From positions 1-28,271 of the forward strand of contig CAZRZN010000028.1 of assembly GCA_964604565.1 (NCBI GenBank): 28,271 nt of DNA. Direction: 5' to 3'. The notes under the pieces are model-generated. The model was given only the letters and a program-made list of their open reading frames with translations, was not told where the DNA came from and did not search any database. Origin of the DNA: CAZRZN01 sp964604565 (lineage in GTDB: Bacteria; Pseudomonadota; Alphaproteobacteria; Rhodobacterales; Rhodobacteraceae). The stretch's first letter is position 1. Each line of letters begins with the position of its first letter. Positions 14,429-23,078 of the stretch are shown in pieces. The translations under genes and the position numbers were made by a program.

Positions 14429-17400
14429 TCACGCTTGACGAGGGGTCCCCTTGGCAACCGTTCGGGTCCGCGTCAGGCGGCGCGACATCATAAGGATTGC
14501 CGCGCCAAGATATACCATCAAAATCAAGCCCGTAGCCCCTGCCAGAAAAAGTGCCAGCGCGGCAGGCCCGGGCCCAACAGATTCTCCCCAAGGCATCGCA
14601 AGGGCCGGCAGCAGGCCCCCGGTCCAGCCGGTATATCCAAGGGTCACCGCCATCCAGACCAGCAGCACCGCAGAGGTCACCCTCATTACGGTGCGCAATG
14701 GCATGGAACGGAACCGCACGCCACGCTTCAACGCCGCGATCTGCCGCGAGACGTCATGCTGTATCGCCATCAGTGACGGGACGATCAACAGCACCAGAAC
14801 CACGCCAAAGCCAAGCCCGTAGACCAGCGTGATCACTGTCGGCTTCAGGAATTGTGCCTGCGAGGACGTCTCGTACAGGAGCGGTGCAAGCCCCAGAACC
14901 GTCGTCGCGGTCGTCAAGAAGACTGCGCGAAGACGGTCCGCAGCCCCGTCAATGATCGACGGGATCAAACCACGATCCTTTGCATACCCATCGATTTGCG
15001 TGACCAGCACAATGGAATCGTTGATGATGATGCCAGTCATGCCCAACAAGCCTACGACGCTGAACAGGCTCATCGGCACGTCCCAGACCGCATGCCCGTA
15101 TATCGTCCCCACAAGGCCGAAGGGCACAATCGCCAGAACCACCAGCGGCCGGGTCCAACTGGCGAATACCCACGCCAGAACAAGGTAGATCCCCAGCAGG
15201 ACCATCATCAGCCCGGTCTGCGCATCCGCAAGAAAACTATCCTCCTGTTCGGCCAATCCGGCCAGTCGGTAGTCCACTTGCCGGGCGCTGGCGATCCGGG
15301 GCAGGATCTCTTTCTCAAGGGCGGTCACAATCTCCTCGGCCCGGGCGGCATCATCCTCGGAGATGTCGCCGGTCACGGAAACCACCCGCAAGCCGTTTTC
15401 GCGGCGCACGGCGGAGAATCCCGTGCGCCGTTCGACCCGCACCACATCGGCCAGCGCGACATAGGCCCCGGCAGGTGTGCGCAACTGCATCCGTTCCATG
15501 AAATCGGCGGTAAGTTCGGTTTCTGGCAGGACCACGCGAATCTCGGCGGAGCGCGGACCATCGGGATAGGTGGCCGCCTCTATCCCGCCCAGCCGGTTGC
15601 GCAGAACGCGCCCGAGGCCGTCGACATCCAGACCAAGCGCAAGACCCTGCGGCGTCAGCTCAAGGATGAGTTCATCCTTGTCATAAGACAGGTTGTCCGC
15701 GACCGCGGACACCTCCGGGTAGCGCAGGACGGCGGTCTTCAGATCCTCAGCCGCGGATTTCAACGTCGCAGCGTCTGCGCCGTAGAACTGCACATCCAGC
15801 GCATCGCCGCCCGGTCCGCTTCGCCAACCGCGAAAGGAGATCGCCTCTACCATCGGATGCCGGGGAACGCGGTCCTGCAATTCGCCGATGAAGGCAAAGG
15901 ACGAATAAGGCCGCAGATCCGCATCAATCAATTCGATGGAAAGCGCGCCCAGTTGATCCGAGTCCTTGGTGTCGGCGCCGGGCAGCGCACGGCCAGCGTT
16001 GCCGCCGATCTCACCCAGAACATAGACCAGCGGATTGACGCCGTAGCGCGCTTCGTATTCCTGCGCGAGCGTATCGGTAGCCGACTGGAACAGCCGCATC
16101 TGCGCGAGGGTATCGTGGCGCGTGGCGCCGGGGGCCATGGCGAAATTGCCGGTCACGGATCCACGTTCCGGCGCGTTGAAGAAGCGCCAGGTCACGTCGC
16201 CGTTGATCAGCGCCGAAATCTGCGTTGCCAGCAACAGCACGACGCCCGCGATGACCGCGTAACGCGCGGTGATGATCAGCCGCAAGAAGGGCCGGAACAG
16301 CGTTTCACGGACCCAGCGAAAACCACGGTTCACAATCCGCGAAGGCATGTCATACCAATATTCATTGGCCGCATGTTTCGCGGCATGGGCCATGTGATTG
16401 GGCAGGATGAGAAAGCATTCCACCAGCGAGGCGATCAGCACCACGATCACCGTGAAGGGAATGTCGGCAATCAGATCGCCAAAGCGCCCGCCAATCGCGA
16501 CAAGGCCGAAGAAAGCAATCACCGTGGTCAGCGTTGCGGAGAAGACAGGCAGCGCCATGCGGTGCGCGGCGCCCTCCGCCGCCTCGAAGGGGCCAAGACC
16601 GCGCCGCGCAAGGTGATCGGCGTGCTCGCCCACGACGATGGCGTCGTCGACGACGATGCCCAGCGTGATGATCAGAGCAAAAAGCGAGATCATGTTGATC
16701 GTCAGACCGGCCAGATACATCAACGCGATCGCCGACAGCATGGCCGTCGGTATGCCCGCCGCCACCCAAAAGGCAGTGCGCGTGTTCAGGAACAGGAACA
16801 GCAGCACCACCACCAGCGCCAGACCCGTGAGCGCATTATCGACCAGGATGTTCAGTCGCCCGGTGATCGCCTCTGACCGGGTACGGATCAGGTCGATCCC
16901 GACCCCGTCGGGCAGCGCGGCCGTCAGATTTTCAGCCACCTCCTCGACCTTGGTCTGGATGCCGATGGCATCACCGCCGGCAGAGCGATCCACGCGGATG
17001 GAAATCGCGGCATTGTCCCCCACGAAATACCCGCGCTCCCGGTCGATCCCCTCTACCGTCAAGCGCGCCACATCCCCTATCGTCAGAGTCGATCCATCCG
17101 GGTTCGACCGCAGCGCAATGGCCGCGATCGCATCGGCAGAGCGTTTCTCGATCCCGGTGCGCACCCGCGCACCCGCCCCGGCCACGTCTCCCGCCGGATC
17201 CGCCTGAACCTCGGCCGCGATGGCATCGGCAATTTCGCGCATGGTCAGACCATGCGCGACAAGGTTCTGAGAAGGCACTTCGATGACCGTGCGCGGCGCG
17301 GCAAGGCCGCGGATAGTCGTCTGGGTCACCCCTTCGGCAAACAGCCGCACGACGAATTCATCCGCGAAACGCGCCAGTTGGTCGACGCCAACCGGTCCGG

Positions 17401-17851
17401 TGATCACAACGTCCGTCACCCGGTCACGCCAGCCGCCACGCCGCACGCTCGGGTCTTCGGCGTCCTCTGGCAATTCGGTGACGGCGTCCACCGCCTGCTG
17501 CACGTCGTCCGTGGCACGTGCAATGTCCCAGCCCGGTTCAAACTCCAGCTCGATCGAGGCCCGGCCTTCCCGGGACATGGCGCTGGAGGACAGGACACCG
17601 TCCACCGCCAACAGCGCCGGTTCCAGCACCTGGACGATGGCGGCATCTATGTCTTCGGCGCCCGCACCCTCCCAGGTCACGGAGACATTGACCTCGTCCA
17701 CGATGATGTCGGGAAAGAACTGCGCGCGCATGTTGGGGATCGCGAACAGTCCCGCAGCCAAAAGCACGACCAGCAAGAGATTCGCGACCGTGGGATGGCG
17801 CACGAAATAGCTGAACAGCCCGCCCGCGGAGGAAGGAAGCGCACGGACCAT
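14429..17851 (-). CDS. RND-family efflux permease (AcrB/MdtF-like)
   Basis: The 1140-residue inner-membrane pump subunit should drive proton-coupled export through a tripartite complex. It follows the RND duplicated plan. The first membrane helix is at about 20-40, then come a large periplasmic porter loop, helices 2-6 with the essential Asp pair in GIVVDDAIVVGEH (D402, D403), a second periplasmic loop, and helices 8-12 with GMTGIIINDSIVLV at the helix-10 position. The C-terminus has about 90 extra residues with two further hydrophobic segments (about 1057-1076 and 1098-1122) beyond the usual 12 helices. It starts 2 nt after the stop of the membrane fusion protein gene, so the two are co-translated. 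No outer-membrane channel gene is nearby. The exported compound cannot be told from sequence. Confidence 0.92.
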   Translation of the reverse strand: MVRALPSSAGGLFSYFVRHPTVANLLLVVLLAAGLFAIPNMRAQFFPDIIVDEVNVSVTWEGAGAEDIDAAIVQVLEPALLAVDGVLSSSAMSREGRASIELEFEPGWDIARATDDVQQAVDAVTELPEDAEDPSVRRGGWRDRVTDVVITGPVGVDQLARFADEFVVRLFAEGVTQTTIRGLAAPRTVIEVPSQNLVAHGLTMREIADAIAAEVQADPAGDVAGAGARVRTGIEKRSADAIAAIALRSNPDGSTLTIGDVARLTVEGIDRERGYFVGDNAAISIRVDRSAGGDAIGIQTKVEEVAENLTAALPDGVGIDLIRTRSEAITGRLNILVDNALTGLALVVVLLFLFLNTRTAFWVAAGIPTAMLSAIALMYLAGLTINMISLFALIITLGIVVDDAIVVGEHADHLARRGLGPFEAAEGAAHRMALPVFSATLTTVIAFFGLVAIGGRFGDLIADIPFTVIVVLIASLVECFLILPNHMAHAAKHAANEYWYDMPSRIVNRGFRWVRETLFRPFLRLIITARYAVIAGVVLLLATQISALINGDVTWRFFNAPERGSVTGNFAMAPGATRHDTLAQMRLFQSATDTLAQEYEARYGVNPLVYVLGEIGGNAGRALPGADTKDSDQLGALSIELIDADLRPYSSFAFIGELQDRVPRHPMVEAISFRGWRSGPGGDALDVQFYGADAATLKSAAEDLKTAVLRYPEVSAVADNLSYDKDELILELTPQGLALGLDVDGLGRVLRNRLGGIEAATYPDGPRSAEIRVVLPETELTADFMERMQLRTPAGAYVALADVVRVERRTGFSAVRRENGLRVVSVTGDISEDDAARAEEIVTALEKEILPRIASARQVDYRLAGLAEQEDSFLADAQTGLMMVLLGIYLVLAWVFASWTRPLVVLAIVPFGLVGTIYGHAVWDVPMSLFSVVGLLGMTGIIINDSIVLVTQIDGYAKDRGLIPSIIDGAADRLRAVFLTTATTVLGLAPLLYETSSQAQFLKPTVITLVYGLGFGVVLVLLIVPSLMAIQHDVSRQIAALKRGVRFRSMPLRTVMRVTSAVLLVWMAVTLGYTGWTGGLLPALAMPWGESVGPGPAALALFLAGATGLILMVYLGAAILMMSRRLTRTRTVAKGTPRQA

Positions 17852-17853
17852 GG

Positions 17854-19320
17854 TCAGCCGCCCATCCGCGATTCAAGCCGTTCGACCACGTCGGCGGGCA
17901 CTTTTTCCTCTGAAAGCTGTGCAAGGATGCGGGATTTCGCCTCCTCTGGCATACGCGTATTGCCCTGGACAAAGGCAACGAGCCGGGCCCGGCGTTCATC
18001 GGTCAGATCCAGCATTGCGGGCGCCGCAGATGCCGCCTGCGACGGCTCAACGGCTGGACGCAGCGGGGACACAAGGATCCCTGCCCCCAAAAGCGGCGTC
18101 CGTTCGGCCACGACCTCCCGACCCGCCAGATCACTGCCACGGATCAGCACATCGTTTTGCTGCCGCCGGACAAGCTGCACCGCAACGGTTTGTAAACGCT
18201 TGTCCTCTCCCAGCACCAGCACTTCCTCAGCGGCGTTGAGCGCGGTCGCGGGCAGCCGTGCGACACCCGAGAGCGGCGGCTCCTCGATGCTGACGGTCAC
18301 GAAATCCCCCGGTTTGAAGCCGCGCGGCGCTGCCAGCGTGGCGAAGAGTTCGCGGCCAGTCTGCCCTTCGCCAACCGCCGCCCCCTCGCGGGAGATGACC
18401 CCGGATGCGGTGATATTCGTGCCAAAACTGTCGAGGGTCGCGGTCACCGACGCCGGCCGCAATGCCCCGTCCTTGTCCAGTAGCCGGGCGTATTGCTGCG
18501 TGGAAAGGCGAAAGGCCACCTCGAGCGCCCCAAGATCGATCAGCCGCGCGACCTGCTCGTTGGCTGACACCAATCGCCCCGAGACCACGGTTACATCCGA
18601 CAGCGTTCCGGAAAACTCCGCGCGGATTTCTGTATCCTTCAGCCGTCTTTGCGCCTCGTCCCGGGCGATCTCCGCCCGGCGCAGCCGCGTTGCGGCCTGA
18701 TCGATGCGGGCCTCGGCACTGGCCACCGCCTGCCGCCGTGTCAGGACCGCCTGCCGCTCGCTCGCCAGCGCCAGTTCCGCCGATTCCACGGACGCCGCCG
18801 TGCCCACATTGCGTTCCAGCAGGTCGCGTTGACGGCGCAGGGCTGTTTCGCGCAACCCCACTTGATCCTCTGCCGCCACCAATTCGTCCTGTGCAATGAT
18901 CAGTGCGCGCTCCGCCTCGCGCTGTTCGGCCTGCGCGTCCAGCATATCGCTTTCGGCCCGGTCCAATGCGGATTGGGCATCCGCCGGGTCGATCCGCGCC
19001 AGAAGTTGGCCCGCAGTCACCCTGCCCCCTTCGACAAAATCGGGCGTAAGTTCGACAAGCGCCCCGGCAACCGCCGACCTTAGTTCAAGCGTGCGGCGGC
19101 TTTGAACCGTGCCGAAGGCGCTCATCACCGGCGTCACCGTCTCAAAGGCGACAGGCACGATATTCACCGCATAGGCACGCTCACGCGCCTGCGGCACGAC
19201 GGCCTCTTCGGCGGCACGGGCACGCACCGCGTCCCGAACAACGATCCCGGCGTAAGCCAGAAGACCCAGGGTCATCGAAACCAGGAAGAGGCCCGTCAGA
19301 CTTTTTCGTAAAAACCGCAT
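17854..19320 (-). CDS. Periplasmic adaptor (membrane fusion protein) of the RND pump
   Basis: The 488-residue HlyD/AcrA-type adaptor bridges the RND permease to an outer-membrane channel. An N-terminal membrane anchor (about 8-28) is followed by the first lipoyl half (80-112, RSAVAGALVELTPDFVEGGR), a long alpha-hairpin coiled coil (about 115-230, rich in Ala/Glu/Arg/Gln), the second lipoyl half with DTEIRAEFSGTLSDV (229-243), and a beta-barrel domain. The last 50 residues (LDLTDERRARLVAF onward, 437-488) form an extra helical tail not usual for AcrA. The start is supported by GGGGAG about 9 nt upstream. It sits directly before the permease gene and 97 bp after moaB in the same direction. Confidence 0.9.
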   Translation of the reverse strand: MRFLRKSLTGLFLVSMTLGLLAYAGIVVRDAVRARAAEEAVVPQARERAYAVNIVPVAFETVTPVMSAFGTVQSRRTLELRSAVAGALVELTPDFVEGGRVTAGQLLARIDPADAQSALDRAESDMLDAQAEQREAERALIIAQDELVAAEDQVGLRETALRRQRDLLERNVGTAASVESAELALASERQAVLTRRQAVASAEARIDQAATRLRRAEIARDEAQRRLKDTEIRAEFSGTLSDVTVVSGRLVSANEQVARLIDLGALEVAFRLSTQQYARLLDKDGALRPASVTATLDSFGTNITASGVISREGAAVGEGQTGRELFATLAAPRGFKPGDFVTVSIEEPPLSGVARLPATALNAAEEVLVLGEDKRLQTVAVQLVRRQQNDVLIRGSDLAGREVVAERTPLLGAGILVSPLRPAVEPSQAASAAPAMLDLTDERRARLVAFVQGNTRMPEEAKSRILAQLSEEKVPADVVERLESRMGG

Positions 19321-19417
19321 GGCTCGAATCTCCCCGGCCCTCCCGGCAGGACATAGCCGGACGCGGGACCTTTCCCAACACTCCCCTGAACACTACCTTG
19401 TTATACGTGGGCGCGGG

Positions 19418-19972
19418 TTATTTCCGTCGCAGATGTTCATCCAGACGCGGCAGGATTTCGACGAAATTGCAGGGGCTGTGGCGAAAATCCAGTTGCCAGC
19501 GCAGGATTTCGTCCCACGCGTCCTTGCAGGCGCCCGTGCTGCCCGGCAGCGCAAACATATAGGTCCCGCCCGCAACGCCGCCGGTGGCGCGGCTCTGCAC
19601 GGCGGAGGTGCCGATTTTTTGAAAGGATACCATGGTAAAGACCGTCCCGAAGGCGTCTATTTCCTTTTCATAGACATCGCGATGCGCCTCCACGGTCACA
19701 TCGCGCCCCGTCAACCCGGTGCCGCCGGTGGAAATCACCACATCGACCTCCGGATCGGCGACCCATTCACGCAGGCAAGCGGCAATCTCGGCGCGCTCGT
19801 CCTTGACGATTCTGCGCGCGGCAAGCCGATGGCCCGCATCGGTCAGACGATTCACCAACGTGTCGCCGGATCGGTCGTCTTGCAAGTTCCGGGTATCCGA
19901 CACCGTCAACACCGCGATACGGATCGGAATGAAATCCTTGGTTTCGTCGATTCGGGACATCGGCACACCCAT
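19418..19972 (-). CDS. moaB: Molybdenum cofactor biosynthesis protein B (MoaB)
   Basis: The 184-residue MoaB/MogA-fold protein is taken to act in molybdopterin adenylylation for molybdenum cofactor synthesis. It contains IRIAVLTVSDTR (17-28), the phosphate-binding TGGTGLTGRDVT (82-93), GTSAVQSRATGGVAGGTY (121-138) and LPGSTGACKDAWDEI (142-156), closely matching E. coli MoaB blocks. The start at 19972 is preferred because AGGA lies 5 nt upstream; Met5 is a possible alternative. It lies 17 bp downstream of the uracil-DNA glycosylase gene and probably shares its transcript. No other molybdenum genes are in the window. Confidence 0.93.
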   Translation of the reverse strand: MGVPMSRIDETKDFIPIRIAVLTVSDTRNLQDDRSGDTLVNRLTDAGHRLAARRIVKDERAEIAACLREWVADPEVDVVISTGGTGLTGRDVTVEAHRDVYEKEIDAFGTVFTMVSFQKIGTSAVQSRATGGVAGGTYMFALPGSTGACKDAWDEILRWQLDFRHSPCNFVEILPRLDEHLRRK

Positions 19973-19989
19973 TGTTTCCTGCCGCGTTT

Positions 19990-20802
19990 CTACGCCAAAC
20001 CCCGATCCTGGGAAAGCGCCCGCAATCGTGCCTTGAGCGACAGAAGATCGGCCCATGCCTCTCGCTTGGCTGGGGGATTGCGCAGCAGATAGGCCGGATG
20101 CAGCATAGGCAGCGCCGGTCGTCCCGCCGCTTCTGTCCACTGGCCGCGCAACCGGGTGATGCCACGCTTCCCCAGCAACGCCTGCGCGGATGTATTGCCC
20201 ATGATGACCAGCAGATCAGGGTCCGCCAAGGCGATGTGCCGATGGAGAAAAGGCAGCATCATGGCGATCTCGTCGGGCTTTGGATCACGGTTCTGCGGGG
20301 GACGCCACGGCAGGACATTGGTTATGTAGACACTGCTTTGCCGGCTCAGGTCGATGGCCGCCAACATGCGGTCCAGCAACTGTCCCGCCCGACCGACAAA
20401 GGGCTTTCCCTGCATGTCTTCGTCACGGCCCGGCGCCTCGCCCACCAGCATCACCCGCGCACCCGCCACGCCATCGGAAAACACCAGGTTGCGTGCGCCC
20501 TGTTTGAAGGCACAATGCTCATAACCTTCTAAGGCCGCGCGCAGCGCAGTGAGGTCCACCGCCGCATCGGCCATGGCGCGCGCCTCCGCCACCGGATCGG
20601 GGTTTTCCGACGACGCGGCCTGCACGTGCTCGGCCGAAGGTCGCGCCGCAGGTGCCGACTGTCGTTTGGCATGTTCCGCCTTCAACGCTTCTTCCACGGC
20701 AAATCGATCGACGGGCGTGTCGAGGATTGCCTCGTCCGCCCCCATCTCGATCTGCCATTCCAGAAGCGCCCTTGCGGCGTGCCAATCCAATTCCGACTCC
20801 AT
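19990..20802 (-). CDS. Uracil-DNA glycosylase, family-4-like but without Fe-S cysteines
   Basis: The 270-residue enzyme should remove uracil from DNA at the start of base excision repair. The glycosylase domain (about 85-262) has the family-4-type water-activating motif GEAPGRDED (121-129), GKPFVGRAGQLLDRML (132-147), YITNVLPWRPPQNR (159-172) and the leucine-loop motif HPAYLLRNP (235-243). Family 4 enzymes normally hold a 4Fe-4S cluster with four Cys; here Cys97 is the only cysteine in the whole protein, so no cluster can be bound. Similar single-Cys versions are, to my knowledge, common in alphaproteobacteria. The first 85 residues are an Ala/Glu-rich extension. The start at 20802 fits the usual MESELDWHAARALLEW opening but lacks a well-spaced ribosome site. 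It diverges from pyrB. Confidence 0.88.
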   Translation of the reverse strand: MESELDWHAARALLEWQIEMGADEAILDTPVDRFAVEEALKAEHAKRQSAPAARPSAEHVQAASSENPDPVAEARAMADAAVDLTALRAALEGYEHCAFKQGARNLVFSDGVAGARVMLVGEAPGRDEDMQGKPFVGRAGQLLDRMLAAIDLSRQSSVYITNVLPWRPPQNRDPKPDEIAMMLPFLHRHIALADPDLLVIMGNTSAQALLGKRGITRLRGQWTEAAGRPALPMLHPAYLLRNPPAKREAWADLLSLKARLRALSQDRGLA

Positions 20803-20965
20803 CCTCGCACAGTAGCCGCAGCCGCAGGCAAAGAAAATCTCCCCTGCGCGTTCTGCACCGCATTGCCCTTGCGGCACATCCAGCAAAAGACTGCCGGACA
20901 GGAGGCGCCGCTTGCCCCCGGGGCTGCGCGATCCTAAGAAGGGGCAGGCCGCGAAAAGGGGACCC

Positions 20966-21916
20966 ATGCGCTTCGACCATCGCCATCTCCTGGGGATAGA
21001 CCCCCTGCGCCCGGACGAGATAAGCACGATTCTCGACCTTTCCGATCAGTATGTCGCCTTCAACCGCCGTCGTGACAAACACGCGAACGCACTGGCCGGG
21101 TTGACGCAAATCAACATGTTCTTCGAAAACTCGACCCGCACGCAGGCCAGTTTCGAACTGGCCGGCAAGCGGCTGGGCGCGACCGTGATGAACATGTCGA
21201 TGCAAGCCTCGTCCATCAAGAAGGGCGAAACGCTGATAGATACGGCGATGACCCTGAACGCCATGCACCCCGACCTGCTGGTGGTGCGCCATCCGCATTC
21301 GGGTGCAGTCGATCTGCTGGCGCAAAAGGTCAACTGCGCGGTGCTGAATGCCGGTGACGGACGTCATGAACATCCCACGCAGGCCCTTCTGGATGCACTG
21401 ACCATCCGCCGCGCAAAAGGCCGTCTGCACCGGCTGTCAATTGCCATTTGCGGGGATATTGCCCACAGCCGGGTGGCGCGGTCGAACCTGTTGCTGCTGC
21501 ACAAGATGGAAAATCGGATTCGCCTTGTCGGGCCGTCCACGCTGATGCCCTCGGGAATAGAGGCCTTTGGCGTCGAAGTCTTCGAGGACATGGCCGAAGG
21601 GCTTAAGGATGTTGACGTCGTGATGATGCTGCGTTTGCAAAAGGAGCGCATGGATGGCGGCTTTATCCCGTCGGAGCGGGAATATTATCACCGTTACGGT
21701 CTGAACGCCGAAAAGCTCGCCCATGCAAAGCCTGACGCGATCGTCATGCATCCCGGGCCGATGAACCGCGGGGTCGAAATCGATGGCACGCTGGCGGACG
21801 ACATCAACCGTTCCGTCATTCAGGATCAGGTCGAAATGGGCGTCGCCGTTCGCATGGCGGCGATGGACCTGCTGGCGCGCAACCTGCGCGCCCGGCCCTC
21901 GGAGGTGATGGCGTGA
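20966..21916 (+). CDS. pyrB: Aspartate carbamoyltransferase catalytic subunit
   Basis: The 316-residue enzyme catalyses carbamoyl phosphate + aspartate to N-carbamoyl-aspartate, the committed step of pyrimidine synthesis. Carbamoyl-phosphate residues are in FENSTRTQASFE (S56-T57-R58-T59) and RHPHSG (108-113). HPTQALLD (136-143) and MLRLQKERM (221-229) follow the family, and HPGPMNRGVEI (262-272) forms the aspartate/phosphate loop. The start at 20966 has AAGGGGA just upstream, better than the ATG at 20912. No regulatory subunit PyrI is present; instead the gene is followed by two small genes and a dihydroorotase-like gene. This resembles the arrangement in which an inactive dihydroorotase supports the catalytic trimer. 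Confidence 0.97.
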   Translation: MRFDHRHLLGIDPLRPDEISTILDLSDQYVAFNRRRDKHANALAGLTQINMFFENSTRTQASFELAGKRLGATVMNMSMQASSIKKGETLIDTAMTLNAMHPDLLVVRHPHSGAVDLLAQKVNCAVLNAGDGRHEHPTQALLDALTIRRAKGRLHRLSIAICGDIAHSRVARSNLLLLHKMENRIRLVGPSTLMPSGIEAFGVEVFEDMAEGLKDVDVVMMLRLQKERMDGGFIPSEREYYHRYGLNAEKLAHAKPDAIVMHPGPMNRGVEIDGTLADDINRSVIQDQVEMGVAVRMAAMDLLARNLRARPSEVMA

Positions 21917-22455
21917 CGCAAGTCCACATCAACGGCTCCGACCGGTCCACACTGCTTCTGCTGCACGTCGACCTGCCACCCGAAGCCGTCGCAAGGTTCA
22001 CAGAGAGGGCGGGCACCGGAGAGTGGCCATTGAAATACGCCGTCGGCGCGGAGAAACTGCGCGATAGCTTCGTCGATGTGGTCACGATCAAGGATCTGGC
22101 ACCCATGTCGCTGTCGCAATATCTGAAACAGGCATATGACATATCGTCCAAGACCCTCGAACCCGATCTGGCACGCATCGACGCGCTGGCGGGGCATGTC
22201 GTGATCCTGCCGCATCAAGCCTTCGCGGCCCAGAACCAGATTCTGACGATTGCATCGCCGCTCAGGCTGATTGGCAGTTATGGCGAGGCAAAGGGCACGG
22301 CGCCGGGCGCTCCGATCACGACACCCTCCGCCCATCAGCAGACCCGTGACGCAGCGCCCGCACCTCGGGCGCGCGGCAACTCCGCCCTGTTGACGTTGAT
22401 CGTGGCCGCAGTCGCCCTGATCCTCATTGCCGTTTTCTGGATCGCAGCGGGATGA
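21913..22455 (+). CDS. Hypothetical tail-anchored protein coupled to pyrB
   Basis: The 180-residue protein begins at GTG 21913, overlapping the pyrB stop as GTGA, with a near-perfect ribosome site GGAGGTGAT inside the end of pyrB, so it should be translationally coupled. Residues 1-120 form a soluble part (VHINGSDRSTLLLLHVDLPP and SLSQYLKQAYDISSKTLEPD), then an Ala/Pro/Thr-rich linker (125-155) and one C-terminal membrane helix (about 158-178). I do not recognise the family. Its fixed position inside a pyrimidine operon hints at a link to membrane or nucleotide metabolism, but no catalytic motif is visible. Confidence 0.8.
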   Translation: MTQVHINGSDRSTLLLLHVDLPPEAVARFTERAGTGEWPLKYAVGAEKLRDSFVDVVTIKDLAPMSLSQYLKQAYDISSKTLEPDLARIDALAGHVVILPHQAFAAQNQILTIASPLRLIGSYGEAKGTAPGAPITTPSAHQQTRDAAPAPRARGNSALLTLIVAAVALILIAVFWIAAG

Positions 22456-22856
22456 CCCAGAGCGTGGCAGAGCCGTGGGCCGTCTTTGTGCCGGATCGCG
22501 CGACCTATATCCGCACGCATTGGATCATGGCCGCCGTTGCAATGGCGGGCGGCATGGCAATTCTCTGGGTGATCGGCAATCCGCATGTCTGGACCGGCGC
22601 CATCGGCGGACTGGCGGCCGTCGTGCTGCGCGGCTGGTATTTGATGGACGAAGAGCTTGGTCATCGCTGGAATTTGACGGAAACGGCGCTTGAAGGTCCG
22701 CAAGGGCGGCGCATCCCGCTGGATGATCTCGAAAAGGTCCGAATCCTTGGCGCGGCCGTGCAACTTGTCACCCGGACCGGCGACAAGCACCTTATCAAGT
22801 TCCAGGCAAATCCTGCGTCAGTCGTCGCGACGATCGACGCAGCGCGGGGCGCATAA
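22452..22856 (+). CDS. Hypothetical two-helix membrane protein with PH-like tail
   Basis: The 134-residue protein overlaps the previous stop as ATGA at 22452. Two hydrophobic helices (about 24-41 and 47-64) are followed by a soluble C-terminal half. The pattern WNLTETALEGPQGRRIPLDDLEKVRILGAAVQLVTRTGDK... resembles the bacterial PH-like fold found in small membrane proteins. No catalytic residues are visible and I cannot name a function. It is the third gene of the pyrB run and is separated by 222 bp from the dihydroorotase-like gene. Confidence 0.78.
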   Translation: MTQSVAEPWAVFVPDRATYIRTHWIMAAVAMAGGMAILWVIGNPHVWTGAIGGLAAVVLRGWYLMDEELGHRWNLTETALEGPQGRRIPLDDLEKVRILGAAVQLVTRTGDKHLIKFQANPASVVATIDAARGA

Positions 22857-23078
22857 ATTCATGCGCGATCAATTCGACAATGATCACGCGGCGCCAGCAC
22901 ACCTTGCGCGGACCTATAGTGTCGGGTGCCTCCAAAGCCCAGTTGCGATCCACCCTCCACGCATTTCATTTGCGGCCCGGTCCGGGTTGACCGGATACAG
23001 ACCCCGCGCAGACCGATGGTTCCCTCTGTCCGTGAATTGACCTAAAGCTGCGCCAAACGCCGAAAGCCATATCTGCCG

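Noticed and set aside
20803..21027. In-frame cysteine-containing N-terminal extension of the uracil-DNA glycosylase
   Set aside because: It would overlap the pyrB start and its promoter, and the protein has its usual opening at 20802; the open frame is expected in GC-rich DNA.
22861..23040. 59-residue plus-strand frame after the two-helix membrane protein gene
   Set aside because: It has no ribosome binding site, its composition is rich in Pro, Arg and His, and it fills a normal-looking intergenic region before the dihydroorotase-like gene.
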